This document shows, one piece after another, positions 44,597-53,905 of a stretch of 64,000 bases of DNA. Below the pieces are notes generated by a model. That model searched no databases, was not told where the DNA came from, and worked only from the letters and a program-made list of their open reading frames with translations. The stretch spans positions 3,284,501-3,348,500 of the forward strand of contig NZ_JBBCGP010000001.1 in NCBI RefSeq assembly GCF_037200945.1, read 5' to 3'. The stretch comes from Methylovirgula sp. (GTDB lineage Bacteria > Pseudomonadota > Alphaproteobacteria > Rhizobiales > Beijerinckiaceae). Each line of letters starts with the position of its first letter. The first letter of the stretch is position 1. Made by a program: the position numbers and the translations under genes.

Positions 44597-45916
44597 ATGC
44601 CCGACCCAAGCCGCCTGACCCATCTTCGAATTGCGACGCGCGACGCGTTGCGGCCCTGGGGCCGTCGGACGTTGTTTGTCATCGGTGGTCTTCTCGTCGG
44701 TGGAGCGGCCATTCTGATGGCGATACTCGCTGATCTCGCGCAGCATGAATTCCATCAGCTCCTAAATATCTCTCGATACTTGTCGCTCGTGCTGACGCCA
44801 TTCGGTTTCGGTCTCATCGTCTTTCTCACCCTGCATGTTTTTCCGAATTCGCAAGGCAGCGGTATTCCGCAAGTGATCGCCGCGCGCGAACTGCCGGAGG
44901 GCCCGACACGCACCGCGCTCGTATCTTTGCGCGTCGCTGTTGGGAAAATCGTCGCCGTCACGCTCGGGCTTTTCTTCGGCGCTTCGATCGGCCGCGAAGG
45001 GCCAACCGTCCAGGTCGGCGCCGCACTCATGTATACGATGGGGCGCCGCGCGATGGAATATCAACGCGGACTGCTGCTCGCCGGTGCTGCGGCGGGCATT
45101 GCCGCCGCGTTCAACACGCCGCTAGCCGGCATCGTCTTCGGCATCGAAGAGTTAAGCCGTTCGTTTGAATCACGGACAAGCGGTCTCGTTCTCGGCGCGA
45201 TTATCGCCGCGGGCCTGACCTCTCTCGGTCTCGTTGGCGATTATACCTATTTTGGCTCGACGGCTGCGGTGCTGCCACTCGGCCGCGCCTGGCTCGTTGT
45301 TCCTGTATGCGCGGTTCTCGGCGGCCTATCGGGCGGTCTATTCAGCCGCATCGTCGTCGGTTTCGCGCGTGGCCTACCGGGCCAAGCTGGACGATTGATC
45401 GCCAAACGTCCGATCGCCTTCGCGATGTTGTGCGGGCTTGGCGTTGCGCTCACTGGCCTACTTTCCGCCGATACGAGCTACGGCACCGGTTACGAGCAGG
45501 CGCGTGCGATCGTTCATGGCGCCATGCCGTCCTGCGCCGTCTTCGGCCTCATGAAATTCTTCGCGAGCCTGTTTTCCTCGATCGGCGGCATTCCCGGCGG
45601 CCTCTTTGCGCCATCGCTGGCAGTCGGCGCAGGGCTCGCTGCCAATCTTCATCCGCTGTTTCAGGATGTGCCTCTGGGCGCGCTGGCATTGGTCGGCATG
45701 GTTTCCTATCTCACGGGTGTCGTCCAGACGCCGATCACGTCGTTCGTCATCGTGTCGGAGATGACGCAAAACCATAGGATGATCATCCCCTTGATGCTGG
45801 CCGCCCTGATTGCTGATGCCGTCTCGAAGTCGATCTGCAAGGACAGCATCTATCACGCTCTAGCACAGGTCTTTCTGGATAAAGCTGCCAAGACCGACGC
45901 GGCATCGCCCGAATGA
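44597..45916 (+). CDS. ClC-family chloride/proton exchanger
   Basis: A 439-residue ClC membrane protein. The three selectivity motifs are present: GSGIPQV (Cl-binding serine), GREGPTVQVG (external gating Glu) and GGLFAPSLAVG. An FGIEELSRSF segment carries the internal proton-relay Glu, which favours a Cl-/H+ exchanger over a channel. About 11-12 hydrophobic helices are visible and no CBS domain follows. Its stop overlaps the next gene as ATGA. Confidence 0.92.
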   Translation: MPDPSRLTHLRIATRDALRPWGRRTLFVIGGLLVGGAAILMAILADLAQHEFHQLLNISRYLSLVLTPFGFGLIVFLTLHVFPNSQGSGIPQVIAARELPEGPTRTALVSLRVAVGKIVAVTLGLFFGASIGREGPTVQVGAALMYTMGRRAMEYQRGLLLAGAAAGIAAAFNTPLAGIVFGIEELSRSFESRTSGLVLGAIIAAGLTSLGLVGDYTYFGSTAAVLPLGRAWLVVPVCAVLGGLSGGLFSRIVVGFARGLPGQAGRLIAKRPIAFAMLCGLGVALTGLLSADTSYGTGYEQARAIVHGAMPSCAVFGLMKFFASLFSSIGGIPGGLFAPSLAVGAGLAANLHPLFQDVPLGALALVGMVSYLTGVVQTPITSFVIVSEMTQNHRMIIPLMLAALIADAVSKSICKDSIYHALAQVFLDKAAKTDAASPE

Positions 45917-46824
45917 GCAATCCCGATCCGGAAATTCCATTCGACCTCCGCTCACCGGGCGCGCCCGATAAACTTGTCCGGCTTTCGCCGCTCGTACGGC
46001 GCATCATTGCGGACAATCCCGGCCCGATGACCTTCACCGGCACCTGTACCTATGTCGTTGGCACCGGCGACGTCGCGGTTATCGACCCCGGACCGGATTC
46101 CCCCCCGCATCTCTCCGCACTGCTCGATGCTTTGAAGGACGAGCAGGTCCGGCACATTGTCGTGACCCATACGCACCGCGACCATTCGGCAGGCGCTGTG
46201 GCTTTGAAGGCGGCGACGGGCGCGGAAATCATCGGCTGTGCGCCCTACATCGCGTCCGAGAATGGAAGCAGTTCGGGGCTCGAAGCCGCGCATGACCGCA
46301 CGTATCGGCCGGACAGGGTTTTGGCCGACGGCGATGAAATCAACGGGCCCGGCTATGTTCTCAAGGCCGTGACGACCCCCGGCCATACCGGCAACCATCT
46401 GGCGTTTGCACTGGCTGAGGAACGCGCACTGTTCTCCGGCGATCACGTCATGGCCTGGGCAACGACGGTGGTGATTCCACCCGATGGCAAGATGCGCGAC
46501 TACATGGCCTCGCTCGAAAAACTGCTGGCGCGGGACGACGTGCAATATTGGCCCGGCCACGGCGGCGGCCTAACGGAACCGCAACGCATGGTTCGCGCCC
46601 TGCTGCATCATCGCCGGCTGCGCGAGGCCGCGATCCTGGCAGCGCTCGATAGAGGACAAGCGGACATTCCAACGCTCGTTGCATCACTCTACCAAGGGCT
46701 CGACCCGCGCCTTCGCAGCGCCGCCGGGCTTTCCGTTCTTGCACATCTGCGGGATCTCGGAACCCGCGGGCTCGTGCAGGTTCCCGAAGGCGACGGGCTT
46801 GTGGGCGTCTACAGCCGTATCTGA
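45913..46824 (+). CDS. Metallo-beta-lactamase-fold hydrolase (LACTB2-like)
   Basis: 303 residues. The zinc signature THTHRDHSAG lies near residue 86, with TTPGHTGNHLAF (His), LFSGDHVMAW (Asp) and YWPGHGG (His) completing the site. A C-terminal winged-helix-like tail (ALLHHRRLREAAIL onward) matches the LACTB2/RNase-related branch of the family. Substrate is unknown; glyoxalase or RNase activity are both possible. It begins in the ClC stop and its own stop abuts the stop of the convergent DUF1499 gene with no spacer. Confidence 0.88.
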   Translation: MSNPDPEIPFDLRSPGAPDKLVRLSPLVRRIIADNPGPMTFTGTCTYVVGTGDVAVIDPGPDSPPHLSALLDALKDEQVRHIVVTHTHRDHSAGAVALKAATGAEIIGCAPYIASENGSSSGLEAAHDRTYRPDRVLADGDEINGPGYVLKAVTTPGHTGNHLAFALAEERALFSGDHVMAWATTVVIPPDGKMRDYMASLEKLLARDDVQYWPGHGGGLTEPQRMVRALLHHRRLREAAILAALDRGQADIPTLVASLYQGLDPRLRSAAGLSVLAHLRDLGTRGLVQVPEGDGLVGVYSRI

Positions 46825-47598
46825 CTATTTCGCATTAGCCTGGGTCTTCAATTCGGCGGCAAAAGCTTCGATCCTCGAAGCATTGCCGCCGAAATCATGC
46901 CGCCCAATCCGCGATGAAGAACGGATATCGACGCGCGTCTCGCCGGCTAAGGGCCAGATACGGACCGTGATGTCATCGGCGAAGCCGAGAATCATGCCGT
47001 GCGCAATCGCATCCACGTGTCCGAGCCCAAGCCTTCCGCCGGGCGGAATTGCATTGACGATTTTCCAGCGTAGGGCCGAGGCGGCGGCGAGTACGGCCTG
47101 ATAGGCATCATCGGCCTCCAGATCGAGATAGATCGGCTGCACATTCGGATAGGCTCCAGTCTGTGCCTCTCGTGCAGCGTCCGAAATGGACGGCGGAATC
47201 CAGCCGTGCCGGGCGGTCATAGCTTTCCGCGACAGGGAATAAGACGGCGGATCGTCGGTGTCGGTCGAAATGTCGTTGAGCACCGGTAGCCGTACGGCCT
47301 GCACGCCGAGATAGGCGGGATAAGCGAGCAAAAGCACCGCGAGGAACGCGCCACCAAAAAGGAGGCCGACACCCTTGCGTCCGGTTTGCCAGATTTCGAC
47401 GCTCGCGGCGCCAGCGCAAAGGATGGCGAGACAGGCGAGGATGATCGCCGAGCCGATGACCGCCAGGACAGCCGTCGGATCGAGACCAAGGCGCGCAAGG
47501 CCGAGGCCGGTCGCAACGACGGCGACAGCGAAGACGGCGAGGCGGCGCGCCCAGATCGCGCTCTCCGAAAACGGCTCCTCGATGATCAGATGGCGCAT
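46825..47598 (-). CDS. DUF1499 membrane protein
   Basis: About 257 residues from ATG 47598 (MRHLIIEEPF). The N-terminal half contains four hydrophobic helices (AVFAVAVVATGLGLARL, AVLAVIGSAIILACLAIL and LLFGGAFLAVLLLAYPAYLG among them). The C-terminal half (residues 130-257) is a soluble DUF1499 domain, with the signature ADDAYQAVLAAASALRWKIVN and a final RVDIRSSSRIGRHDFGGNASRI. DUF1499 has no established function. The gene is convergent with the MBL hydrolase, with zero spacer. Confidence 0.82.
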   Translation of the reverse strand: MRHLIIEEPFSESAIWARRLAVFAVAVVATGLGLARLGLDPTAVLAVIGSAIILACLAILCAGAASVEIWQTGRKGVGLLFGGAFLAVLLLAYPAYLGVQAVRLPVLNDISTDTDDPPSYSLSRKAMTARHGWIPPSISDAAREAQTGAYPNVQPIYLDLEADDAYQAVLAAASALRWKIVNAIPPGGRLGLGHVDAIAHGMILGFADDITVRIWPLAGETRVDIRSSSRIGRHDFGGNASRIEAFAAELKTQANAK

Positions 47599-47783
47599 GA
47601 GTAAACCCGCGGACCCCACGCAAAATTACGGATGTTGAAGCGTGGACACAACCTGCGGCCAAATGCCGGCGAAATAAAATTCGCGCGGCTTTAACTTAAA
47701 TTCGAAAGGTTCTGTTTACTGCCCCGCCCGAAGCTCTCCTGCATGTGCAATGCGTTTGTGCGCCAAGACAGTGAGAAAAATCG

Positions 47784-47981
47784 ATGAAGGAACAAGATCC
47801 AAATTTGCGCTACGCCCAGGCGCCCGGCGATGCGCGCGATATTCTTGCCCGCCTCTATCGTGAAATCGGTATTTCCGCCGTCGCGGCCGCGCTTCAGGCG
47901 ACGCAGCCAAGGCCCGTCGACAAACAGGTGGAAGACGCCAAACGCCAGCAGCCGCGCCGCTTTGACGGACGTGCAGCTTAA
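47784..47981 (+). CDS. Small conserved-looking protein, unknown function
   Basis: 65 residues, charged and soluble, with a predicted helix at ARDILARLYREIGISAVAAALQA followed by a basic, Gln-rich tail. No signal peptide. I cannot name a family, but the codon pattern and the amphipathic central helix look like a real small protein. The ribosome site is weak. It lies alone between divergent-transcribed flanks, 130 bp before the metallophosphoesterase. Confidence 0.5.
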   Translation: MKEQDPNLRYAQAPGDARDILARLYREIGISAVAAALQATQPRPVDKQVEDAKRQQPRRFDGRAA

Positions 47982-48113
47982 AGCACTGCCTAAAGAACAG
48001 GGGTGAACAAATTTTAGCCCCTAACCTTCCCTAGGAAAACCTGATCCCAGCGGCCGCCGCTTCATTATGGCGGCCGTATACGTGCGCCATGCGCGCCTTG
48101 ATCGGTTTTCCGA

Positions 48114-49034
48114 ATGACCTTGCTGACCCGCCGGCACATTCTTCAAGGCGCCGGCGCCATGACATTGGCTGGCGCTAGCCTTGGCACTTATGCCTGCGTG
48201 ATCGAACCGGGGTTCCGTCTCGACGTCACAAATTATGGTCTGACGCCGCCGCATTGGACGCCGGGGCTCAATCTTAAAGCAGCGTTGATCGCCGATATCC
48301 ACGCCTGCGAACCGCAGATGTCCGCCGCGCGAATTCGCCATATCGCCGAAGTCACTAATCTACTCAATCCAGACATCGTTTTTCTGCTCGGCGACTTCAA
48401 CGCTGCACATCGCTTCGTGACGGGTCCGGTCTATCCGGAGCAATGGGCGGAGGCTTTGTCGATCCTGCGTCCGCCGCTCGGCGTTTTCGCGATCCTCGGG
48501 AACCACGATTGGTGGCACGGCGCGCTGCCGCATATGCGGAGCGACGATGCTGCGGCGATCCGCAGCGCGTTGCACCAGGCGAACTTCAAACTATTGGACA
48601 ATGAAGCGGTCGGGCTGATGAAAAACGGCCAGCCCTTCTGGGTCGCCGGCCTCGGCGATCAATTGGCCCACCCGAACGCGCACTGGCGTGGCTTTCAAGG
48701 CGACGACGATCTCGAGGGAACTCTCGCGAAAGCGGCCGACGGCGCGCCAGTTCTCTTGCTGGCGCATGAACCCTTTGTATTCCCCCGCGTCCCGGCGCGC
48801 GTGTCACTGACTCTTTGCGGCCATACGCATGGTGGCCAGGTCAATCTGCCGATCATCACGGAGCAATTTACTGAAGCCCAATTCGGTATGAAGAACGTCT
48901 ATGGCCACATCGTCGAAGGTGGCCGCCATATGATCATCTCAGCCGGACTCGGCACGTCGATCGCACCGATCCGCCTGTTCCGGCCGCCGGAAATCGTGCT
49001 GGTCAACATCGGCAGCGAGAGCGCCCTCGCCTAA
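48114..49034 (+). CDS. Metallophosphoesterase with Tat-like signal
   Basis: 306 residues of the calcineurin-like phosphoesterase superfamily. The N-terminus LTRRHILQGAGAMTLAGASLG is a twin-arginine-type export signal. Metal and catalytic motifs are ALIADIHACEP, FLLGDFNAAH, AILGNHDWWHG (GNHD box) and LCGHTHGGQVN. The GDFNA variant replaces the usual GDxxD. Such exported enzymes (YkuE/YaeI-like) are often phosphoesterases of lipid precursors; substrate here is unknown. The minus-strand terminator at 49041 follows. Confidence 0.9.
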   Translation: MTLLTRRHILQGAGAMTLAGASLGTYACVIEPGFRLDVTNYGLTPPHWTPGLNLKAALIADIHACEPQMSAARIRHIAEVTNLLNPDIVFLLGDFNAAHRFVTGPVYPEQWAEALSILRPPLGVFAILGNHDWWHGALPHMRSDDAAAIRSALHQANFKLLDNEAVGLMKNGQPFWVAGLGDQLAHPNAHWRGFQGDDDLEGTLAKAADGAPVLLLAHEPFVFPRVPARVSLTLCGHTHGGQVNLPIITEQFTEAQFGMKNVYGHIVEGGRHMIISAGLGTSIAPIRLFRPPEIVLVNIGSESALA

Positions 49035-49036
49035 CG

Positions 49037-49063
49037 AAAACGCCTGCATCAAAGATGCAGGCG
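49037..49063 (-). terminator. Terminator for the L,D-transpeptidase gene
   Basis: CGCCTGCATC (49041-49050) pairs with GATGCAGGCG (49054-49063) around AAA. On the minus strand the stem is followed by TTTT (49037-49040), so it ends transcription of the transpeptidase gene. Confidence 0.78.
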
Positions 49064-49102
49064 CCGAATCTTCTTGATGATGAGCCGTGTATTTTGTCCG
49101 GT

Positions 49103-49714
49103 CTATTCGACGACGACCGTGGTGCCGACCTTGACCCGGTTATAGAGGTCGATGGCGTCGATATTCGACATGCGGATGCAACCCGAAGACACCGCTTGAC
49201 CGATCTGCTCCGGCTCGTTGGTGCCGTGGATGCGGTACATCGTGTCCTTGTTGCCCTGGTAGAGATACATGGCGCGCGCGCCGAGCGGATTTTCCGGACC
49301 GCCCGGAAGACCACCGGCGTCTGCCGTCGGCTGCAGATGCGGCCAGCGCTTCAACATGTCGGACGGCGGCATCCAATGCGGCCATTCCTGCTTGGCGCCG
49401 ATCTTGGCTGTGCCGGTCCAGCCCGCAGCCTCGGAACCGGCTGCAATGCCGTAGCGCATGGCTTTGCCGTGCGGCATGACGTAGTAGAGATACATATGCT
49501 TGGTATCGACGACAACCGTGCCAGGCGACTGGCCCGTCGGGTCTTCAACTTCATAGCGATGGAACTGCGAAGGAATGTCGGCCTTCGGTGCGAGGGCGAG
49601 AAACTCTTGATCGCGCCCCGAAAGGCTCGGATCAGGGGTCGCCAATCCGTCCGCCTCGCAACCCGCCAAGAATGTAAAAAGTGGCAGTGCCCAAATGATT
49701 TTGCGAAATTTCAT
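49103..49714 (-). CDS. L,D-transpeptidase (YkuD domain) lipoprotein
   Basis: A 203-residue cell-wall enzyme that forms 3-3 peptidoglycan cross-links or anchors proteins to the wall. The signal (IIWALPLFTFLAGC) ends in a lipobox, so it is probably a lipoprotein. The YkuD catalytic motif reads MYRIHGTNEPEQIG then VSSGCIRMSNID, with His and the nucleophilic Cys. Such paralogues are numerous in Hyphomicrobiales. It is a single gene with its own terminator. Confidence 0.92.
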   Translation of the reverse strand: MKFRKIIWALPLFTFLAGCEADGLATPDPSLSGRDQEFLALAPKADIPSQFHRYEVEDPTGQSPGTVVVDTKHMYLYYVMPHGKAMRYGIAAGSEAAGWTGTAKIGAKQEWPHWMPPSDMLKRWPHLQPTADAGGLPGGPENPLGARAMYLYQGNKDTMYRIHGTNEPEQIGQAVSSGCIRMSNIDAIDLYNRVKVGTTVVVE

Positions 49715-49917
49715 TTCAACGATCCCCGCCTTTATGAAGGAAATAACGCATCGGCTGCAGTCTCGCCACTGCTACAAGCGTTCGTAGCCTCTGGCACAGC
49801 AAGAAGAGGAAATGCTGTGGCGCAAATGAAACATTTTAAAGGCCAGAATCCGCCCCGAGGGACTGCGTCGGCCGGACTGTCGTACGCCAATGCTACGCTT
49901 CAGGCGAATCACTCCGA

Positions 49918-50889
49918 TTGCATCGGGCGCCCGTGACGACTTTGCTCTTCAGCCATCCCGCGAGTCTTGGCCACGACACCGGTCCGGGCCATCCGGAATC
50001 CCAGGCTCGGCTTGGCGCGATCGATCAGGCGCTCACTGCCGAAGCATTTCACGACCTCAAGCGCGAAGCGTCGCCGCGGGCCGGACTCGAACCGATCCTG
50101 CGTGTGCATCCGCCAGCCTATGCCGCGGCGATCGAAGCCGCCATCCCCACAAAAGGCATCGCCTATCTCGACGCCGATACGCCCGTCAGCCACGGCTCCT
50201 GGGAAGCGATCCTGCATTCGGTCGGCGGCGGCATCGCAGCCGTCGATGCCGTCATGCGCGGCGACGCCGATAACGCTTTCGTGGTGACAAGGCCGCCCGG
50301 CCATCATGCGAGCCAAACCAATGCGATGGGCTTTTGCCTTTTCAACAATGCCGCGATCGCCGCACGGCACGCCCAGGCCGCGCATGGCGCCGAGCGCATC
50401 GCCATCGTCGATTTCGACGTCCATCACGGCAATGGCACGCAGGCGATCTTCTGGGCCGACCTCAGCGTGCTCTATTGTTCAACGCATGAAATGCCGCTGT
50501 TTCCCGGCACCGGCGCCGCCTCAGAAACCGGCGCCCACGGGACGATCGTCAATGCGCCACTCGCACCCGGCGCCGATGGCTTCATCTTTCGCGAGGCGAT
50601 CGAAGCCGTCGTTCTGCCGCGGCTAATCGCCTTCGCGCCGGATCTTGTGATCATCTCAGCGGGCTTCGACGCGCATTGGCGCGACCCTCTGGCGAGCCTC
50701 AATCTCACGGAGGCTGATTTCGCATGGGTCACGACGCAACTCATGGAAGCCGCAGAACATTGCTGCGACAGCCGAATCGTGTCGCTGCTCGAAGGCGGCT
50801 ATGATCTCGTCGGGCTCGGCCGGTCCACCGCCGCGCATGTCGCGGCGCTGATGGGTTCCGGTTATTTCTCGCCTTCGACCGGCTCGTAA
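49918..50889 (+). CDS. Histone-deacetylase-family amidohydrolase
   Basis: 323 residues (TTG 49918; GTG 49933 is an equally plausible start) of the HDAC/acetylpolyamine-amidohydrolase superfamily. The zinc site and catalytic residues are seen in VTRPPGHHAS (tandem His), IVDFDVHHGNGTQ (Asp and His), and ISAGFDAHWRDPLA (Asp). A C-terminal LEGGYDLVGLG carries the last conserved Gly-Gly-Tyr. It may deacetylate proteins or acetylated amines; an AcuC-like role in acetyl-CoA synthetase control is possible. Its 3' end overlaps ribBX (minus) by 28 bp. Confidence 0.93.
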   Translation: MHRAPVTTLLFSHPASLGHDTGPGHPESQARLGAIDQALTAEAFHDLKREASPRAGLEPILRVHPPAYAAAIEAAIPTKGIAYLDADTPVSHGSWEAILHSVGGGIAAVDAVMRGDADNAFVVTRPPGHHASQTNAMGFCLFNNAAIAARHAQAAHGAERIAIVDFDVHHGNGTQAIFWADLSVLYCSTHEMPLFPGTGAASETGAHGTIVNAPLAPGADGFIFREAIEAVVLPRLIAFAPDLVIISAGFDAHWRDPLASLNLTEADFAWVTTQLMEAAEHCCDSRIVSLLEGGYDLVGLGRSTAAHVAALMGSGYFSPSTGS

Positions 50890-51944
50890 GCGACGATCTC
50901 GATACCGAAGCCGGACAGGCCGACGTAGTTTAGCGGCGACGACGTGCGTAGCCGGATCGATGAGATGCCGAGGTCGCGCAGGATTTGCGCGCCGACGCCG
51001 ATCTCGCGCCATTCCTTGGTCCGCATCGCCTCGGAGGCGCTTTCCTTCACATCGGACAGGACCGGCACACCCGCCGTGCCATCGCGCAGCAGGACAAGAA
51101 CGCCGCGTCCCTCTTTGCGGAAGCACGCCAATGTCTTCGGAATCTGCGCGCTTCCTGTGATGACATCGGCGATAAGATCGACCCGGTGCAGGCGCGCCGG
51201 AATATTGCGGCCGTCGCCGATTTCGCCTTGAACAAAAGCGAAGTGATGCACGGGCTCATAAGGCGTCGCGTAGGCGTAACCTGTCAGCGGGCCGCTTGGC
51301 CCATCGACCGGAAACACCTTGACGCGCTCAATGAGTTTTTCCCGCTCCTGCCGATAGGCAATGAGTTGGGCGACCGAGATGCGCTTGAGCTTATGGGTAT
51401 CGGCAAACGCCTGGATTTGCGCGCCGGCCATCACGCTGCCGTCATCGTTGGCGAGTTCGCAGATGACGCCGACCGGCGGCAGGCCCGCGAGGCGGCAGAG
51501 ATCGACGGCCGCCTCGGTATGCCCCGAGCGCATCAGGACACCGCCGTCGCGGGCGATGAGCGGAAACACATGGCCGGGGCGGACGAAATCCGCAGCGCCC
51601 ATATTGCCATTGGCCAGCGCCCGCACCGTATTCGAGCGCTGCTCGGCGGAAATGCCGGTCGTCAGCCCATGCCGGACATCGACGGAGACTGTGAAGGCCG
51701 TACCCAACGGGGCATCGTTCGTGGCGACCATCGGCTGCAGATTGAGACGACGCGCCTCCTCTGGGGGCAGCGGCGCGCAGACGATACCGCTCGTATGGCG
51801 GATGATGAAGCCCATCTTTTCTGGCGTGCAGAGCGACGCGGCACAGATGAGGTCACCCTCATTCTCGCGATCGTCGTCATCGGTGACGATCACGATCTCG
51901 CCCCGAGCGATGGCCTCGATCGCCTCTGTCACGGTATGACGCAT
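50862..51944 (-). CDS. ribB: 3,4-dihydroxy-2-butanone 4-phosphate synthase with degenerate RibA domain (RibBX)
   Basis: Makes the four-carbon precursor of riboflavin from ribulose 5-phosphate. The N-terminal 200 residues carry the RibB signatures TDDDDRENEGDL and MRSGHTEAAVDLCRLAG. The C-terminal 160 residues resemble GTP cyclohydrolase II, but the zinc-binding segment (CLTGDxxxSxRCDCG in RibA) is replaced by LHRVDLIADVITGSAQIP with no cysteines, so that domain should be inactive. This is the RibBX layout known in proteobacteria. No FMN riboswitch fits in the 60-bp upstream gap. Confidence 0.9.
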   Translation of the reverse strand: MRHTVTEAIEAIARGEIVIVTDDDDRENEGDLICAASLCTPEKMGFIIRHTSGIVCAPLPPEEARRLNLQPMVATNDAPLGTAFTVSVDVRHGLTTGISAEQRSNTVRALANGNMGAADFVRPGHVFPLIARDGGVLMRSGHTEAAVDLCRLAGLPPVGVICELANDDGSVMAGAQIQAFADTHKLKRISVAQLIAYRQEREKLIERVKVFPVDGPSGPLTGYAYATPYEPVHHFAFVQGEIGDGRNIPARLHRVDLIADVITGSAQIPKTLACFRKEGRGVLVLLRDGTAGVPVLSDVKESASEAMRTKEWREIGVGAQILRDLGISSIRLRTSSPLNYVGLSGFGIEIVAYEPVEGEK

Positions 51945-52004
51945 TCTGAAAACTCCACGAATCCTGTTATCTAAGCTAGATAAGGAACATCGGCCGCTTG
52001 GACA

Positions 52005-52784
52005 ATGCTGCGCAAAACTGGTCTTGACGCGCTGTTGCTGCGTATCGCGCTCGGCGCCATTCTCCTATCCTCTGCGCTGGCATCGGCGCACGCGCAGGAA
52101 AGCGGGCCTTGCAATGCCATCAGCGAGGGCGGCCAACGCTATACGATCTGTACCTTCGATGTGCGCAGAGCACGGCTGCGGCTTTTCCTGGCGGGTGCGG
52201 ATGGCAAGCCTTATAGCAATTTTGCCGCGATTGCCGAGGCTCTGAAATCACGTGGCGATTCGCTCGCTTTCGCGATGAATGCCGGCATGTTCGGGACGGA
52301 TTATCGCCCCATCGGGCTTTATGTCGAGGGCGGCCGTCAGCTTATGCCGGCCAATACGCGCGCAGGCTCCGGCAATTTTCACTTGAAGCCCAACGGCATC
52401 TTCTATTTCGACGCCCGGCACGCCGGCATTATGGAGACGAGCCGCTATCTTGAAGCTCATCTACATCCTGAATACGCAACACAGTCCGGCCCGATGCTGG
52501 TCATCGAAGGCGCGCTGCATCCGAAAATCGAAGCCTCGGGGACGTCGCAGAAAATCCGCAACGGCGTTGGGGTACGCGACGGCCATATCGTCGTCTTTGC
52601 GATCTCGGACGACCCGGTGACGTTCTATCAATTCGCCACGCTGTTTCGCGACCGGCTGAATTGTCCGAACGCACTTTTTCTCGATGGCTCGGTTTCGAGT
52701 CTTTATGCGCCGGCTGTCGGCCGCGATGATGCTTTGTTGCCGCTCGGCCCGATTATCGGCGTGGTCAATTACGGCGTGCGTTAA
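52005..52784 (+). CDS. Phosphodiester glycosidase (NAGPA-like) family protein, exported
   Basis: 259 residues. A signal peptide (LLLRIALGAILLSSALASAHA) is followed by the family core: SLAFAMNAGMFGTDYRPIGLYVEGG, an NGIFYFD strand, SGPMLVIEG and a C-terminal CPNALFLDGSVSSLYAP with the conserved Asp-Gly. The fold is shared with the mammalian uncovering enzyme (formerly DUF2233). In bacteria it may hydrolyse sugar phosphodiesters of the envelope; substrate unknown. It overlaps aroC by 4 bp in the convergent direction. Confidence 0.85.
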   Translation: MLRKTGLDALLLRIALGAILLSSALASAHAQESGPCNAISEGGQRYTICTFDVRRARLRLFLAGADGKPYSNFAAIAEALKSRGDSLAFAMNAGMFGTDYRPIGLYVEGGRQLMPANTRAGSGNFHLKPNGIFYFDARHAGIMETSRYLEAHLHPEYATQSGPMLVIEGALHPKIEASGTSQKIRNGVGVRDGHIVVFAISDDPVTFYQFATLFRDRLNCPNALFLDGSVSSLYAPAVGRDDALLPLGPIIGVVNYGVR

Positions 52785-53851
52785 CCGACCTGTGCGCGAT
52801 GGCGCAGGAACTGGTCGGCCAGCACGCAGGCGACCATGGCCTCACCGACGGGAACCGCGCGGATGCCGACGCAGGGGTCGTGGCGTCCCTTAGTGGCGAT
52901 CTCCGTTTCCGCGCCGGCACGATCAATCGTTTTACGAGGTGCCAGGATTGAAGATGTCGGCTTCACCGCGAAGCGCGCGACAATCGCCTGCCCTGTCGAA
53001 ATGCCGCCGAGGATGCCGCCGGCATGATTACTCGAAAAGATCGGCAGGCCGTCATTGCCCATGCGCATCTCGTCGGCGTTTTCTTCGCCCGACAGCGCCG
53101 CGGCGGCAAAGCCATCGCCAATCTCGACGCCTTTCACCGCATTGATCGACATCAACGCGGAGGCGAGTTCCGAATCGAGCTTGCTATAGATCGGCGCACC
53201 CCAGCCCGCCGGTACGTTTTCGGCAACGATCTCGATCACCGCGCCAATCGACGAGCCGGACTTACGGATAGCATCGAGCTGCGTCTCAAACTCCCGCGCC
53301 TTGTCGGCATCTGGAGAAAAGAAGGCATTGCGCCGCGTCTCGTCCCAATCCCATTTGGCGCGATCGATCCACTCGCTGCCCATCGCAACGAGCGCGCCAC
53401 GGACGGTCACATTGCCGAGGACTTTTCGCGCGATGGCGCCGGCAGCGACGCGCATCGCCGTCTCGCGCGCCGAGGACCGGCCGCCGCCGCGATAATCGCG
53501 AATGCCGTATTTCGCTTCGTAAGTGTAATCGGCATGACCCGGACGGAACTTGTCCTTGATCGCGTCGTAATCCTTCGAGCGCTGATCCTCGTTCTCGATC
53601 AGCAGACCGATCGGCGTTCCGGTCGTGCGATCTTCAAACACGCCGGACAGGATGCGGACTTTATCGCTCTCCTGCCGCTGCGTCGTGAACCGTGAGGTGC
53701 CCGGCCGGCGCTCGTCAAGATAATGCTGAATGTCAGCCTCGGTGAGCGCAATGCCCGGCGGGCAGCCATCGACCACGCAGCCGATCGCCTGCCCGTGGCT
53801 CTCGCCAAAGGTCGTGACGCGAAACAGGTGACCAAACGTATTATGCGACAT
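52781..53851 (-). CDS. aroC: Chorismate synthase
   Basis: Final enzyme of the shikimate pathway (EPSP to chorismate, using reduced FMN). I start at ATG 53851 (MSHNTFGHLFRVTTFGESHG); a further ATG at 53887 lies inside a palindromic repeat and is not likely to be used. The resulting 356 residues are normal. Signatures include FGESHGQAIGCVVDGCPPG, RGGGRSSARETAMRVAAGA and HAGGILGGISTGQ. fabI lies upstream on the same strand with only the repeat between, so the two may be co-transcribed. Confidence 0.96.
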   Translation of the reverse strand: MSHNTFGHLFRVTTFGESHGQAIGCVVDGCPPGIALTEADIQHYLDERRPGTSRFTTQRQESDKVRILSGVFEDRTTGTPIGLLIENEDQRSKDYDAIKDKFRPGHADYTYEAKYGIRDYRGGGRSSARETAMRVAAGAIARKVLGNVTVRGALVAMGSEWIDRAKWDWDETRRNAFFSPDADKAREFETQLDAIRKSGSSIGAVIEIVAENVPAGWGAPIYSKLDSELASALMSINAVKGVEIGDGFAAAALSGEENADEMRMGNDGLPIFSSNHAGGILGGISTGQAIVARFAVKPTSSILAPRKTIDRAGAETEIATKGRHDPCVGIRAVPVGEAMVACVLADQFLRHRAQVG

Positions 53852-53872
53852 TGTTTTCGCACATGATCTTAT

Positions 53873-53895
53873 CCGAAAAGTCTGCAACTTTTCGG
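53873..53895. repeat. Short palindromic repeat between fabI and aroC (copy 1)
   Basis: CCGAAAAGT (53873-53881) and ACTTTTCGG (53887-53895) form a perfect 9-bp stem; TGATC and GATCA flanks extend the symmetry. A related copy with the same GTC(A)TGCAAC centre is at 56044-56077. This resembles the GATCCGAAAAG-type intergenic repeat common in Hyphomicrobiales. Confidence 0.7.
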
Positions 53896-53905
53896 GATCA
53901 AGCGT

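Noticed and set aside
51945..52004. FMN riboswitch upstream of ribB
   Set aside because: The divergent gap is only 60 bp and lacks the conserved RFN-element segments.
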